Of a DNA stretch of 64,000 bases, positions 15,180 to 23,359 are shown one piece after another (position 1 is the stretch's first letter; every line of letters starts with the position of its first letter). The notes beneath the pieces are model-generated. The model saw only the letters and a list, made by a program, of their open reading frames with translations, was not told the origin of the DNA and did not search any database. A program made the translations under genes and the position numbers. The DNA lies in NCBI RefSeq assembly GCF_000426545.1, contig NZ_KE384534.1, forward strand, positions 591,040-655,039, given 5' to 3'. Source of the stretch: Paenibacillus massiliensis subsp. panacisoli DSM 21345. Its GTDB lineage: Bacteria > Bacillota > Bacilli > Paenibacillales > Paenibacillaceae.

Positions 15180-15863
15180 ATGAAGTATGTGGGGATAGAA
15201 ATTTGCAAAGAAGAAATAAATACTTTAATTCAGTATCTGGAGAATTATTCAATCAAACATAACAAAGGTACTTTTGATCAAATAACAAAGGAGTTTTATA
15301 GGCTCGTCTCTAAACAGATTATTTTTTTTAAATTTATGTTAGAAGCATATCCGAAAACCTACGCGATCAAAGTGATTATTTCTGACTTCCTTTCATTAAT
15401 ATTAAATGATTTAAAATCAGAAACAAGGTACTATTACTTAAACCAACGCTCTGTAATTGAAAATTATTTAAGAATGATATTAAAGAATGAAATGAAAATT
15501 ACTCATATTACTAAGCAATCGTTTTTGGATTTAAAACAACAAAATGCAACGGAATTAAGTAAGATAGAATATAATAAAATTCTAAATGAGTATAAAATTG
15601 CTTGTTCATTTATTCACGGAGGCGACTATCTAAAAGTACATTTAGTAAGTAATTTTGAAGAATGCTTAGAAAGTAAAACCAAAATATCGGAAAGGCAAAG
15701 AAAAAGCCAGATATCCCAGTTCATAGATATGGTAAATATTCTGAATAAATTATTTTTAGTTAATAATACCGAAGAGATTGATAATTCTTTTCATAGGAAC
15801 AAAGTGACTCTTGAATACTTAATGGGCAAAAGGTATATGGAGAAATTTTATCGAATCAAATGA
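15180..15863 (+). CDS. Helical partner protein 2 of ParA module (HEPN-like?)
   Basis: A 227-residue helical protein. In its centre, RSVIENYLRMILK (near residue 90) is followed about 55 residues later by CSFIHGGDYLKV with H146. An arginine-rich helix followed by a (V/I)HGG helix is the pattern of many uncharacterised HEPN-like or ApeA-like helical proteins in defence islands, some of them RNases, but the classical Rx4-6H motif is not evident. It starts three bases after its upstream neighbour. A strong terminator follows. Confidence 0.7.
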   Translation: MKYVGIEICKEEINTLIQYLENYSIKHNKGTFDQITKEFYRLVSKQIIFFKFMLEAYPKTYAIKVIISDFLSLILNDLKSETRYYYLNQRSVIENYLRMILKNEMKITHITKQSFLDLKQQNATELSKIEYNKILNEYKIACSFIHGGDYLKVHLVSNFEECLESKTKISERQRKSQISQFIDMVNILNKLFLVNNTEEIDNSFHRNKVTLEYLMGKRYMEKFYRIK

Positions 15864-15912
15864 TATTGCAGAGACTTCAAAAGTTATAATAAACCACTCC
15901 ATTTACTAGTTT

Positions 15913-15952
15913 AGCCTGAATATAAGTTCCCTAGGGAACTTATATTCAGGCT
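15913..15952. terminator. 40-base perfect palindromic terminator
   Basis: AGCCTGAATATAAGTTCC and its exact complement around CTAG. T-run on the plus side is short (CTTTCTG). It ends the ParA operon. Confidence 0.75.
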
Positions 15953-16092
15953 TTCTGTCGTAACCTAGGTAAAGGGAATTAAGGATTGGGGTGAAGTATT
16001 AATAAAGAATAGCTGGGAGTGTCTTTGACTTGACCATTAATTGATATTTATTGATACTGGAGATAAATACAGAACTAGGGGGCTGAACTCAC

Positions 16093-16554
16093 TTGGGATT
16101 ACTCGTACCATTATTATCGTCTGTTGTAGCACTAGGAGTCTTTCTTGTTCTTCACCTATTAATAGAGCCTAGAAAAGAAAGGCGTAGAGTGGCCCTTGAA
16201 AAACTAGAAAAGCTTTATGGTCCTCTCTATGCGTTAATTGCTGCGAGATATTTTGTAGCAGGAAGATTTCGCAAAGAAGTTACACTTGGTAGCATTAAGG
16301 ATCATGAATTTTTGACAAAACGCTACATGGATCAATTCTTTTTAAATAATTCCGGATACGCCTCTCCTAAGCTTATTGCAATATGGTCCCAATATGCTTC
16401 AGGTGATATGGTAGATTTAGAGACTATACATGAACTGATCAGAACCATTGTAAAAGAGTACAATCATTTAAGAAAATCCTTAAAACTTGAATATGATGAA
16501 GGAGCAATGGCAACAGGTAGACCAGATTATATAGCACATGAGGACTTTAGATAG
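16093..16554 (+). CDS. Membrane-anchored helical protein
   Basis: A 153-residue protein with one N-terminal membrane helix (LLVPLLSSVVALGVFLVLHL), then IEPRKERRR and a helical cytoplasmic domain with KLYGPLYALI. TTG at 16093 is the start (AGGGGGC upstream). Unknown family. It opens a group of small membrane-linked genes leading to the SIR2 gene. Confidence 0.7.
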   Translation: MGLLVPLLSSVVALGVFLVLHLLIEPRKERRRVALEKLEKLYGPLYALIAARYFVAGRFRKEVTLGSIKDHEFLTKRYMDQFFLNNSGYASPKLIAIWSQYASGDMVDLETIHELIRTIVKEYNHLRKSLKLEYDEGAMATGRPDYIAHEDFR

Positions 16555-16623
16555 AACTTTCAAAGTGTTATTGGGTTCAGGAGTTGGAATGTTTTTGAAA
16601 TCTTGATATTGGAGGGTAAACTG

Positions 16624-17163
16624 ATGTATTTAGAATCAAGTGACTGGATAGCAGTAACAAATATGATAGCTACGTTAACATTATCAATTTTTGTGTATAA
16701 GGCAACTAAAAAGTCAGCTGATGCAACTGAGGAAACGAGAAAGCTGACAGAGGAATCAGTAAAGCTTAGTAAGCTGATACATGACATTCAGCAACAAGAG
16801 TCTTCAAAAATTAGAAATTCATTAAGAATACAATATACTGATATTCTTCAAAGAAAGACAGCGAAAATACTAAATTCAATAACTACCCATGATGCAATGA
16901 GGATTCATCAAGAAATTTCAAAAAATTTCGATTCATACCATCATGGCATTTCACCTGAAAATTTAGCTCTTAGTTTTAATGAAGAAGAAGTCGAGACTAT
17001 TAACAATGCATGGACTATTCTAAACGACTACATAGACAATTACTATAGCATTACTTATAAAGGACAGGATATGGGGAAATTAGCAGAAAAGGCAGATGGG
17101 CCTATTCTGGCTTTTGAAGGAGTAAAATTCTTATTGCAAGATATAAGACGTAGAGGTATATAA
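16624..17163 (+). CDS. Membrane-anchored coiled-coil protein
   Basis: A 179-residue protein with a membrane helix at residues about 8-25 (VTNMIATLTLSIFVYKA), then a polar coiled coil (KSADATEETRKLTEESVKLS) and a helical domain. ATG 16624 follows GGAGGG by seven bases and is preferred to an upstream TTG at 16603. Similar small proteins with one membrane helix and a coiled coil abound near phage-defence genes, but no function can be assigned. Confidence 0.7.
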   Translation: MYLESSDWIAVTNMIATLTLSIFVYKATKKSADATEETRKLTEESVKLSKLIHDIQQQESSKIRNSLRIQYTDILQRKTAKILNSITTHDAMRIHQEISKNFDSYHHGISPENLALSFNEEEVETINNAWTILNDYIDNYYSITYKGQDMGKLAEKADGPILAFEGVKFLLQDIRRRGI

Positions 17164-17234
17164 AACCGCTTTGGAAAAATCATGGTTGCATATTTTATTC
17201 CGTAAATATAACAATTTAGAAGGAGCTAATTGTA

Positions 17235-18011
17235 TTGAACAACAAATATATTATTAACTCAGTGTTGAAAATTCCCATTTCCTTAATTGAAGGCATCCCT
17301 ATTGTGGGGCCTGTAATAGGATATGTAGTTGAGGATTATGCAAATCGCCAACTCTCTAGGCTAGAAGAAACAAGAGTAGGTGATGCTGCAAAGTATTGCA
17401 TTGATAAAATTCAAAGGAAACAAATGCTCGGTTTAAAGCTAAGAAGAGATGATCGTTTCTTTGCCAATAATGAAAATTACCGTTCTGATGCTGCTGAGGT
17501 ATTTGAAGGTGTACTTACAAAATGCAAAATAGAACATGAGCAAAGAAAGTCAAATTTCATAAGCAATATTTTTGTTAATGCTGCCTTTGAAGAAGTGAGT
17601 ATAGGTCAGGCCAATTATATTTTAAAATTAGCCGCTGCTATGACATTTAGACAATTTTGTTTGCTTAAACTAATATTTGAAAATAGCGATAACAAGTATA
17701 TGCTTCAATCAAAAGAAGTTGATAAAACTTATAGCTCCGAAGAGGCCTCACTAATGCAAGAAATATATGATCTTACTCAAATGGGACTTGTTCTTAAACT
17801 CATGCCAGAAGAGAATAAAAATGGTATTACCTATGATGAGTTAGAAAGAATAAAGGAAAACACTTTTAATGCCATGTTTGGATTGGGTGATATTGTACCA
17901 GGAAAAATGGTTGTTTCTCCTTTAGGAGAAGCTGCTTATAGATTGTTAGATCTTGAAGAAATTGATTATGTTGAAATAGAGCGATTTGTACTTCTTTTAC
18001 AAAATAAATAA
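17235..18011 (+). CDS. Helical protein, possibly Abi-alpha-like
   Basis: A 258-residue protein beginning with TTG after AAGGAG. The N-terminus has IPIVGPVIGYVVEDYANRQL, a hydrophobic, glycine-containing segment that may touch the membrane; the rest is helical with a winged-helix-like end (GDIVPGKMVVSPLGEAAYRL). The layout resembles Abi-alpha/DUF4393 abortive-infection proteins in general shape only. It precedes the SIR2 gene by 157 bases. Confidence 0.65.
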   Translation: MNNKYIINSVLKIPISLIEGIPIVGPVIGYVVEDYANRQLSRLEETRVGDAAKYCIDKIQRKQMLGLKLRRDDRFFANNENYRSDAAEVFEGVLTKCKIEHEQRKSNFISNIFVNAAFEEVSIGQANYILKLAAAMTFRQFCLLKLIFENSDNKYMLQSKEVDKTYSSEEASLMQEIYDLTQMGLVLKLMPEENKNGITYDELERIKENTFNAMFGLGDIVPGKMVVSPLGEAAYRLLDLEEIDYVEIERFVLLLQNK

Positions 18012-18168
18012 CAAAATAATAACTATATGTGATTTCAGTTTGGGAAATAGTTGAATAGCTTTATCTCCAAACTCTGAAAAATGCTTTCTAAAAACATGTT
18101 AATGAGATTGAAATGAGTAGAAAAATAGATTTCAGAAAATGGCTACTATAATCCAGGAGGATTAAACA

Positions 18169-19386
18169 ATGAGAGTAACGGCTTTACTTGGTGCAGGAGC
18201 AAGTGTTGATCTTGGGGGACCGCTATCAACACAATTAACGAGTATTGTTAGAGAGAAAAAACAAAATATACTAGACCAAAACAATAATTTTATTGATATT
18301 CCATTTATTGAAGAGATTGCAAAGGAACTTGACCAATATTTTGAGAAGGAAACTGCAAACTTTGAGGATATTTTTGCTACTTTAGAAGGACTTTATTCAT
18401 ATTGTACTGCTTGGAAATCTAGAACAGTTAAAAAGTTCAAACCCCATTTAGGAGCCTTTTTAAAAATTGATAAGCAAGCTTTTTTTAATGCTCCCCTTAT
18501 ATATAGGGCTAAAATAGATTTAATTCAAGAGGTTGGGGACTGTATAAACAACTATGAAGCTATGTTTGAGCCCGAAGAAAAGCATAGTTGGTTTTCCTCA
18601 TTTTGGAGAAAATCGAATGAAATGTTTAAGTGGGATGTAGCAACTCTTAATTATGATAACTGTATTGAAAAATCTATTATTAATTATCAGGATGGTTTTG
18701 AATCAATTGATAGCAGTACAGTATATAAACGTTTTAATCCAAGTATTTTTAATTCTAGCTCTAATGAGAATAAAATATATCATTTGCACGGCAATATACT
18801 ATATGGTTATCCCAGAGATACAAGTAATCGATTTGCTTTTGAAGACCAGCATGAAGATCTTTTTTTGTTTCCCGATTATAAGGATTCTTGTTCTACTTGG
18901 TTTAACCGTTCAAACTATGTTACTCAGTCACATGAGCAGATTACGATGGGGCCAATAATTACTGGACTAAGAAAAACGGATAAACTATTAACTTATCCGT
19001 ATAGTAGTTATTATTCTGAATTTCAAAACTCTTTATTTAAAAATAATAACCTAATAATAATAGGGTATTCTTTTAGTGATGCACATATTAATTCTATTTT
19101 GGATAGAATGGTACGTTTCCATGGTGACAGCAGAAGAATTGTAGTTGTTGATTATTTTCCATATCGATCTGAAGAATGGATTCCAGAGCCAGGGGTACTG
19201 GGTTGGCCGACTCAAGGGATGAATAGCTTTTTTAGCAGATCATCAAAAGATTATAACTATTTAAAAAACTATAGCTATCAAGAAAGGATTATTTCTTCTG
19301 ACCAATGTTTGCGCATCTATTTAGGCGGTGTAAAAAAGACATTTGAAGAGTACGGGGATGAGATTATTGAATTTCTATCGAGTTAA
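18169..19386 (+). CDS. SIR2-like NADase, probable defence effector
   Basis: A 405-residue SIR2-domain protein. LLGAGAS (residues 6-12) is the NAD-binding loop; LNYDN (160-164) carries the Asn-Asp pair; HLHGN (205-209) holds the catalytic histidine; IIGYSFSDAHIN (about 297-308) is the closing Rossmann motif. Defence SIR2 proteins of this size (as in Thoeris, DSR and SIR2-only systems) destroy NAD+ to abort infection. No zinc knuckle as in deacetylase sirtuins is seen. It has a good AGGAGG site. No recognised sensor gene (TIR, Argonaute, HerA) is adjacent; the three upstream membrane-type genes or the downstream small protein may act as partners. Confidence 0.85.
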   Translation: MRVTALLGAGASVDLGGPLSTQLTSIVREKKQNILDQNNNFIDIPFIEEIAKELDQYFEKETANFEDIFATLEGLYSYCTAWKSRTVKKFKPHLGAFLKIDKQAFFNAPLIYRAKIDLIQEVGDCINNYEAMFEPEEKHSWFSSFWRKSNEMFKWDVATLNYDNCIEKSIINYQDGFESIDSSTVYKRFNPSIFNSSSNENKIYHLHGNILYGYPRDTSNRFAFEDQHEDLFLFPDYKDSCSTWFNRSNYVTQSHEQITMGPIITGLRKTDKLLTYPYSSYYSEFQNSLFKNNNLIIIGYSFSDAHINSILDRMVRFHGDSRRIVVVDYFPYRSEEWIPEPGVLGWPTQGMNSFFSRSSKDYNYLKNYSYQERIISSDQCLRIYLGGVKKTFEEYGDEIIEFLSS

Positions 19387-19544
19387 AAAATATTAGTTAT
19401 AACTTATTAATTGGGAGTATCTCAATTACAGGAGCCGAGCAAGCGATCAAATGCAATGGTACAGAATAAAGAAGTTTTGTCTTATGAACAGAAAGGGAAA
19501 ACCTTTCTGTTGTCGAAATATGATGTTGAAAGGAGGTGCAGGCT

Positions 19545-19931
19545 TTGGATAGAGATTCCATACTAGTTCTTGAAATTGTTAATAGCTACAAGTATAATAG
19601 TCAATTAAAAAGATATTCAGACAGACACTTTTTTAATGATAACAGTATCTTTTCTAGTATAAAATCTAAGGAAGATATTAAGAGGTATGAAAATCATGTT
19701 GTTACATGCTTAAGTCAATGCAATAAGATATATCCCCTGGAAAAAGAAGATATCATTGATTTAGAACAAGCTATGGGAAGGTATGAAATAGCTGTTAGAA
19801 AAGCGTTACAACTTTACAATAATGAAGCTTTTAAATCTTCTGCTGAAGAGCTCCAGGCACTTATTGATAAATTATTCTCTTATCATGAAGAAGTCCAGAA
19901 TATTAGTTTCCGTAAAATGATCCAAGACTAA
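19545..19931 (+). CDS. Small helical protein after SIR2
   Basis: A 128-residue helical protein. TTG 19545 is preferred: AAAGGAGG ends eight bases upstream, while GTG 19536 overlaps that site. It contains charged helices and no recognisable motif. It lies 160 bases after the SIR2 gene and is ended by its own terminator. Confidence 0.65.
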   Translation: MDRDSILVLEIVNSYKYNSQLKRYSDRHFFNDNSIFSSIKSKEDIKRYENHVVTCLSQCNKIYPLEKEDIIDLEQAMGRYEIAVRKALQLYNNEAFKSSAEELQALIDKLFSYHEEVQNISFRKMIQD

Positions 19932-19953
19932 AAGCACCTCAAAGGGTGCTTTT
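19930..19953 (+). terminator. Intrinsic terminator
   Basis: AAAAGCACC/GGTGCTTTT with a short loop, ending in a T-run. Closes the small helical gene. Confidence 0.75.
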
Positions 19954-20099
19954 CCTTGTCAATGATGAGAATCATCTCTTAGGATATATAATCTATCAAT
20001 GAGAGAAAGCAGCAGTGAAACTGAAATGTATGGTCGGATTGATTTTTTTTGGAAATATGAAATAAAAGGGAAATGAAAATATAAAGGGAGAGAAAATAT

Positions 20100-20639
20100 T
20101 TGAGTACAGAAATAGTAGGGAATTTAGTATCAGCTTTTGTAGGAGTTCTAGGAGTCTTAATTGGATCAACTTTAACGTATAAATTAAATCATCGTTCTGA
20201 AATGGTCCTAATAAGAAAAAAGATTATAATAGAGAAAATTCAAGAGACACAACATGGACTCTACGTCATGGCTAGACAATTTGGGAAGTTGACATTAGGG
20301 TTAGGACAAATTGAACATGAAAAAATAAGCAAAGAAGAATTTCTAAAAATTTCTGATCAGGTTCAAGAAGAATGCGGTACAATAATTCGTGCTATACGTG
20401 TAAATGAAGTCTTTCTTAAGGAATTTATATCTAAAATAAACCAACTAATTGATCAGACAAATGTATTCCATGATCTAATTTACGATGCTTATACTTTTCC
20501 TAATAGCCCAAGTAATAGAAACTATTCACATGATCAACTTTCATATGAACATATTGAATATTTGATTAATAAGGCAATTGAAACTGTCTTTGAAATTAAA
20601 AATGATTTGGATCAAAAAATTGAAATCGAGTTGCAATAA
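20100..20639 (+). CDS. Membrane-anchored helical protein
   Basis: A 179-residue protein starting TTG at 20100 (GGGAGAG upstream). One membrane helix with glycines (LVSAFVGVLGVLIGSTLTYK, about residues 8-27) leads into a helical domain. It looks like the proteins at 16.1 and 16.6 kb in layout, though not in sequence. Function unknown. Confidence 0.65.
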   Translation: MSTEIVGNLVSAFVGVLGVLIGSTLTYKLNHRSEMVLIRKKIIIEKIQETQHGLYVMARQFGKLTLGLGQIEHEKISKEEFLKISDQVQEECGTIIRAIRVNEVFLKEFISKINQLIDQTNVFHDLIYDAYTFPNSPSNRNYSHDQLSYEHIEYLINKAIETVFEIKNDLDQKIEIELQ

Positions 20640-20770
20640 TTTGACTGAGGTAGGCCTATTTTTTTGGACTTCTATAATTCAATTAACAATCAGAAATTAT
20701 CGTTTTAAAGAACATATACTTGTATACCTGATGGGAAAAAGCTATAATATATACATATTTATTTCAACCT

Positions 20771-20960
20771 AAAACTCCCATTCGCTGGAGACAAAGGCAT
20801 GTGTATTACCCTCGATCCTGCTGACTTTCTTTGGAAAGGAAGAGTGAGGTTAAAGCAGGCTAAAGTGATTGTATTCCCCACACTCTCGTTTGCTAGAGAA
20901 AAGGGAGAGAGTACCGAAAGGACTCTGGAAAAGATTTGTTAGGTAACTTGGTTACATGAG
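20771..20960 (+). ncRNA. Candidate structured leader RNA with two similar halves
   Basis: Two related segments about 105 bases apart: ATTCGCTGGAGACAAAGG (about 20779-20796) and TTTGCTAGAGAAAAGGG (about 20889-20905), each flanked by short complementary arms. The block ends close to a terminator-like hairpin (20976-21020) that precedes a gene. This resembles a tandem cis-regulatory RNA, but I cannot match it to a known riboswitch class. Confidence 0.35.
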
Positions 20961-20975
20961 TAACGCGTATTTTAA

Positions 20976-21020
20976 AGCCGATTTTTGCATGGAGATTCCA
21001 TGTAGAAATCGGATTTTTTG
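20976..21020 (+). terminator. Terminator or attenuator hairpin
   Basis: Sixteen-base arms CCGATTTTTGCATGGA (20978-20993) and TCCATGTAGAAATCGG (20997-21012), two mismatches, followed by ATTTTTTG. It lies 30 bases before the ribosome site of the next gene, so it may attenuate it. Confidence 0.6.
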
Positions 21021-21051
21021 CGTTCATTTAAAAATTGAGAGGATGATAGCA

Positions 21052-21510
21052 ATGTTCAATCTATTTAAAAAAACAGAAAAAACAGTTCAAGAGGAAGTTA
21101 CTTCGTTTCTCCAGCAAGAGAAAGAACGTCGTAAAAAAGCAGAAGCCTTCTTGAAGATGATGCTGGATGTCATCCCTTATGTGATGGAAGAAGTGTGGGG
21201 ATTGTCCGATAATAAAATTGCCATTGGTGATACAGTACAGTTCAGGTTAGATACGAAAGTGTTTTATGTTATGAAAAATAAAAGCACAGATTTGGATGTG
21301 CTTGATTTGCGTGGGCAAGCATTTTGGCAAAGCGTACAGGAAGTTATGAACTTTTCTCATGATCTGCTGGAAGATATTCAGCAGCGTGAAGCTGGCCGGA
21401 ATCAACTGCTCTCTAGTATGGATCAATTGACCCAGCGCATGAAGGAAAGCTCTGTGGGCGTTCAAAAGCCATTTGCTCGAATGGAGCCTCAATTCTTGAG
21501 AACAAACTGA
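21052..21510 (+). CDS. Hypothetical protein of the element module
   Basis: A 152-residue helical protein (MFNLFKKTEKTVQEEVTSFL). ATG 21052 is chosen because GAGAGGA lies eight bases upstream; the longer frame would start inside the hairpin. The centre has an acidic and aromatic segment (DVIPYVMEEVWGLSDNKIAI) and the tail is predicted coiled coil. No family recognised. It opens the second run of element-type genes. Confidence 0.65.
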   Translation: MFNLFKKTEKTVQEEVTSFLQQEKERRKKAEAFLKMMLDVIPYVMEEVWGLSDNKIAIGDTVQFRLDTKVFYVMKNKSTDLDVLDLRGQAFWQSVQEVMNFSHDLLEDIQQREAGRNQLLSSMDQLTQRMKESSVGVQKPFARMEPQFLRTN

Positions 21511-21520
21511 TGTTACTTTG

Positions 21521-21558
21521 AAAGACTGATTTCTTCTGATGAGGAGATCAGTCTTTTT
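21521..21558 (+). terminator. Intrinsic terminator
   Basis: Perfect ten-base arms AAAGACTGAT (21521-21530) and ATCAGTCTTT (21547-21556), followed by T-rich sequence. Confidence 0.75.
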
Positions 21559-21598
21559 CTATGTTGTAGAGACGATTTGAATAAAGGAGGAATTTTAA

Positions 21599-22498
21599 AT
21601 GGAATCCATTTTAAAAGATGCAGTCGCCGTCAGTGAACAAACAGCAGCAGATATTATTGGGCATTTAACCTGGGGTGGACTAGGAGAAATGCTCATCACA
21701 CCTGATGATCTCAAACAAAAGCTCATTGCTTCTGGGTTGGGGGAAGGCTGGATGCCAAAAGAGATTCGGCTGCCGGATGCCTTTCGTCGGGCCACATCTG
21801 CTAAGTTCCGCAGACAAGTTTCTGATGGTGTCTATGAGAACTATCTGTTTCGTGAGGTTGCTTCAGATAAACTTGGCGTGCAGCGGAATCTTGTTCGTGA
21901 AACGGTGGATACACGAGGCAAACGCTTGGACTATGAGGGAGCTGCCGGAACTGTTCTGCTGGATAAAAAACAGGGCGTTGCGAGTTCAAGTCATACCTCA
22001 GCGATGGCAGAGCAGCTTGTGCAAAATGCAGTTATTCGGTTCGACATCTATAAGAATAGCTATGGCAGCAATACTCTTCGGACCGTCATGATGAATATCT
22101 TGAAAAGCATGTCTCCTACACCTGTTCGGGTTGCTGGAGGCGTGTATTTTATTCCTCGAAAATTTGAAGAACAATTGAGGTTCTACATCTCTTTCGTCAG
22201 GTCTTTAGAGAAAGGGGAGGCAGAAATCATTCCTCTCATTAATACCAAAGACATGAAGGGAATGGTTACGCGCAAGCTGTCCGAACACCTTCAGGACACC
22301 CTTGAGGCGTGTGAGGCTGGCGTAATTAACCAACTTAAGAAGAGTGAGTTGAAGGCCATTCTGCAAGATGCCAAGCGCGTAGTGGAGGACTATAAGCATT
22401 ATGAATCCATTGTAACGGGTGATCTGCGAGATATGGAGAGCAAATGCCAATTAATTCGTTTCAAGGTGGCTGCTGCACTTAAGAATATGGCTGAGTAA
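21599..22498 (+). CDS. DUF6744-like protein
   Basis: A 299-residue protein with an excellent AAAGGAGG site. It is helical with a beta segment in the middle (PVRVAGGVYFIPRKFEEQLR, about residues 175-194), and a C-terminal helical part. The opening (MESILKDAVAVSEQTAADII) and RVAGGVYFIP recall the DUF6744 family seen on phages and plasmids; this is from memory. Role unknown. Confidence 0.65.
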   Translation: MESILKDAVAVSEQTAADIIGHLTWGGLGEMLITPDDLKQKLIASGLGEGWMPKEIRLPDAFRRATSAKFRRQVSDGVYENYLFREVASDKLGVQRNLVRETVDTRGKRLDYEGAAGTVLLDKKQGVASSSHTSAMAEQLVQNAVIRFDIYKNSYGSNTLRTVMMNILKSMSPTPVRVAGGVYFIPRKFEEQLRFYISFVRSLEKGEAEIIPLINTKDMKGMVTRKLSEHLQDTLEACEAGVINQLKKSELKAILQDAKRVVEDYKHYESIVTGDLRDMESKCQLIRFKVAAALKNMAE

Positions 22499-22536
22499 AA
22501 ATCAAACCGTTATTTCAATAACAGAAAGGATACAGG

Positions 22537-22896
22537 ATGGAAGGACAAGCCTATTTGCAGTATTGGTCCTTAATTAGACAGGTGCTTCAGGATCACATTG
22601 ATTTAGATAAGGTACGATACAGCCAGCATGCAGGTGAGCGCATGGAAGAGCGGGAAATCACGAAGAAGATGGTAGAATCCATCTTGTATCATCATGACCC
22701 GAAAGAAATGCATGAAGCTGGTAAATACCCATTTGGTGAACAGCCCTTTACGAACGTTGATCCAGTCCTGACCGTAGTAGGAACGTATAAAAATCGGACA
22801 ATTGCAATTGGATTGGCTGTGAAGAAAAGAAATCAGAGTATTTTGTTTACGATTGTGACGGCTATGTTTCCCGAATACGGGCGACATGTAGAGTAG
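22537..22896 (+). CDS. DUF4258 (RelE-fold) protein
   Basis: A 119-residue protein. YSQHAGERMEEREITKKMVE (about residues 28-47) followed by a beta meander (LTVVGTYKNRTIAIGLAV) is the DUF4258 pattern, a RelE/ParE-related fold. Many such proteins act as toxins, but no antitoxin gene is evident immediately beside it; the next gene downstream is separated by 90 bases. AGAAAGGA is the ribosome site. Confidence 0.7.
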   Translation: MEGQAYLQYWSLIRQVLQDHIDLDKVRYSQHAGERMEEREITKKMVESILYHHDPKEMHEAGKYPFGEQPFTNVDPVLTVVGTYKNRTIAIGLAVKKRNQSILFTIVTAMFPEYGRHVE

Positions 22897-22985
22897 CCTT
22901 CAAATGCTTTCCTGCTTCGTTTTGGTGTATAATAGTTACAATCTAAAACGGGCGGTGAATTTCAAAAATGAAAGGAAAAAGAGAC

Positions 22986-23267
22986 ATGGTTATTAATAAT
23001 GTCAGAACCCAAAATTTCCCCTATGAAGTGATTGATGGGGAAGAACACTACCCTTTACATTCAGCCGCAGTAGTTGAGAGTATTACAGGACAAATCCCAG
23101 ATGAGGTGAAGGCTTCTGTAACCATCGACTATGAACAGATTCCTGAATCCTACTTTAAAAAGATCAAGCGTGAGTTGGGAATCCGTTCAGTTGATCCCGA
23201 GCAAGCTGCTGATCTTGAAAAGAAGCTACTGGAAGGGTTGAACAAAGAGGGAGCTTTTACAAATTAA
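22986..23267 (+). CDS. Small acidic hypothetical protein
   Basis: A 93-residue acidic protein (MVINNVRTQNFPYEVIDGEE). ATG 22986 follows AAAGGA by nine bases; the upstream ATG 22968 has no good site. With its acidic character it might neutralise the DUF4258 protein, but no DNA-binding motif supports an antitoxin role. Confidence 0.6.
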   Translation: MVINNVRTQNFPYEVIDGEEHYPLHSAAVVESITGQIPDEVKASVTIDYEQIPESYFKKIKRELGIRSVDPEQAADLEKKLLEGLNKEGAFTN

Positions 23268-23291
23268 CATGATCCATATCATACAAACACA

Positions 23292-23332
23292 GAGCTGATG
23301 ACTTCCACTACGGGAAGCGTCGGCTTTTTTTT
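23292..23332 (+). terminator. Intrinsic terminator
   Basis: AGCTGATGACTTCC pairs with GGAAGCGTCGGCT (one bulge), followed by eight Ts. Confidence 0.75.
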
Positions 23333-23359
23333 AATTACTTAAAACTTGGAGGGATTCTT

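Noticed and set aside
13878..15863. Plasmid partition locus
   Set aside because: No ParB-like gene or parS-like repeats are next to the ParA gene, and the downstream partners are helical proteins without DNA-binding motifs.
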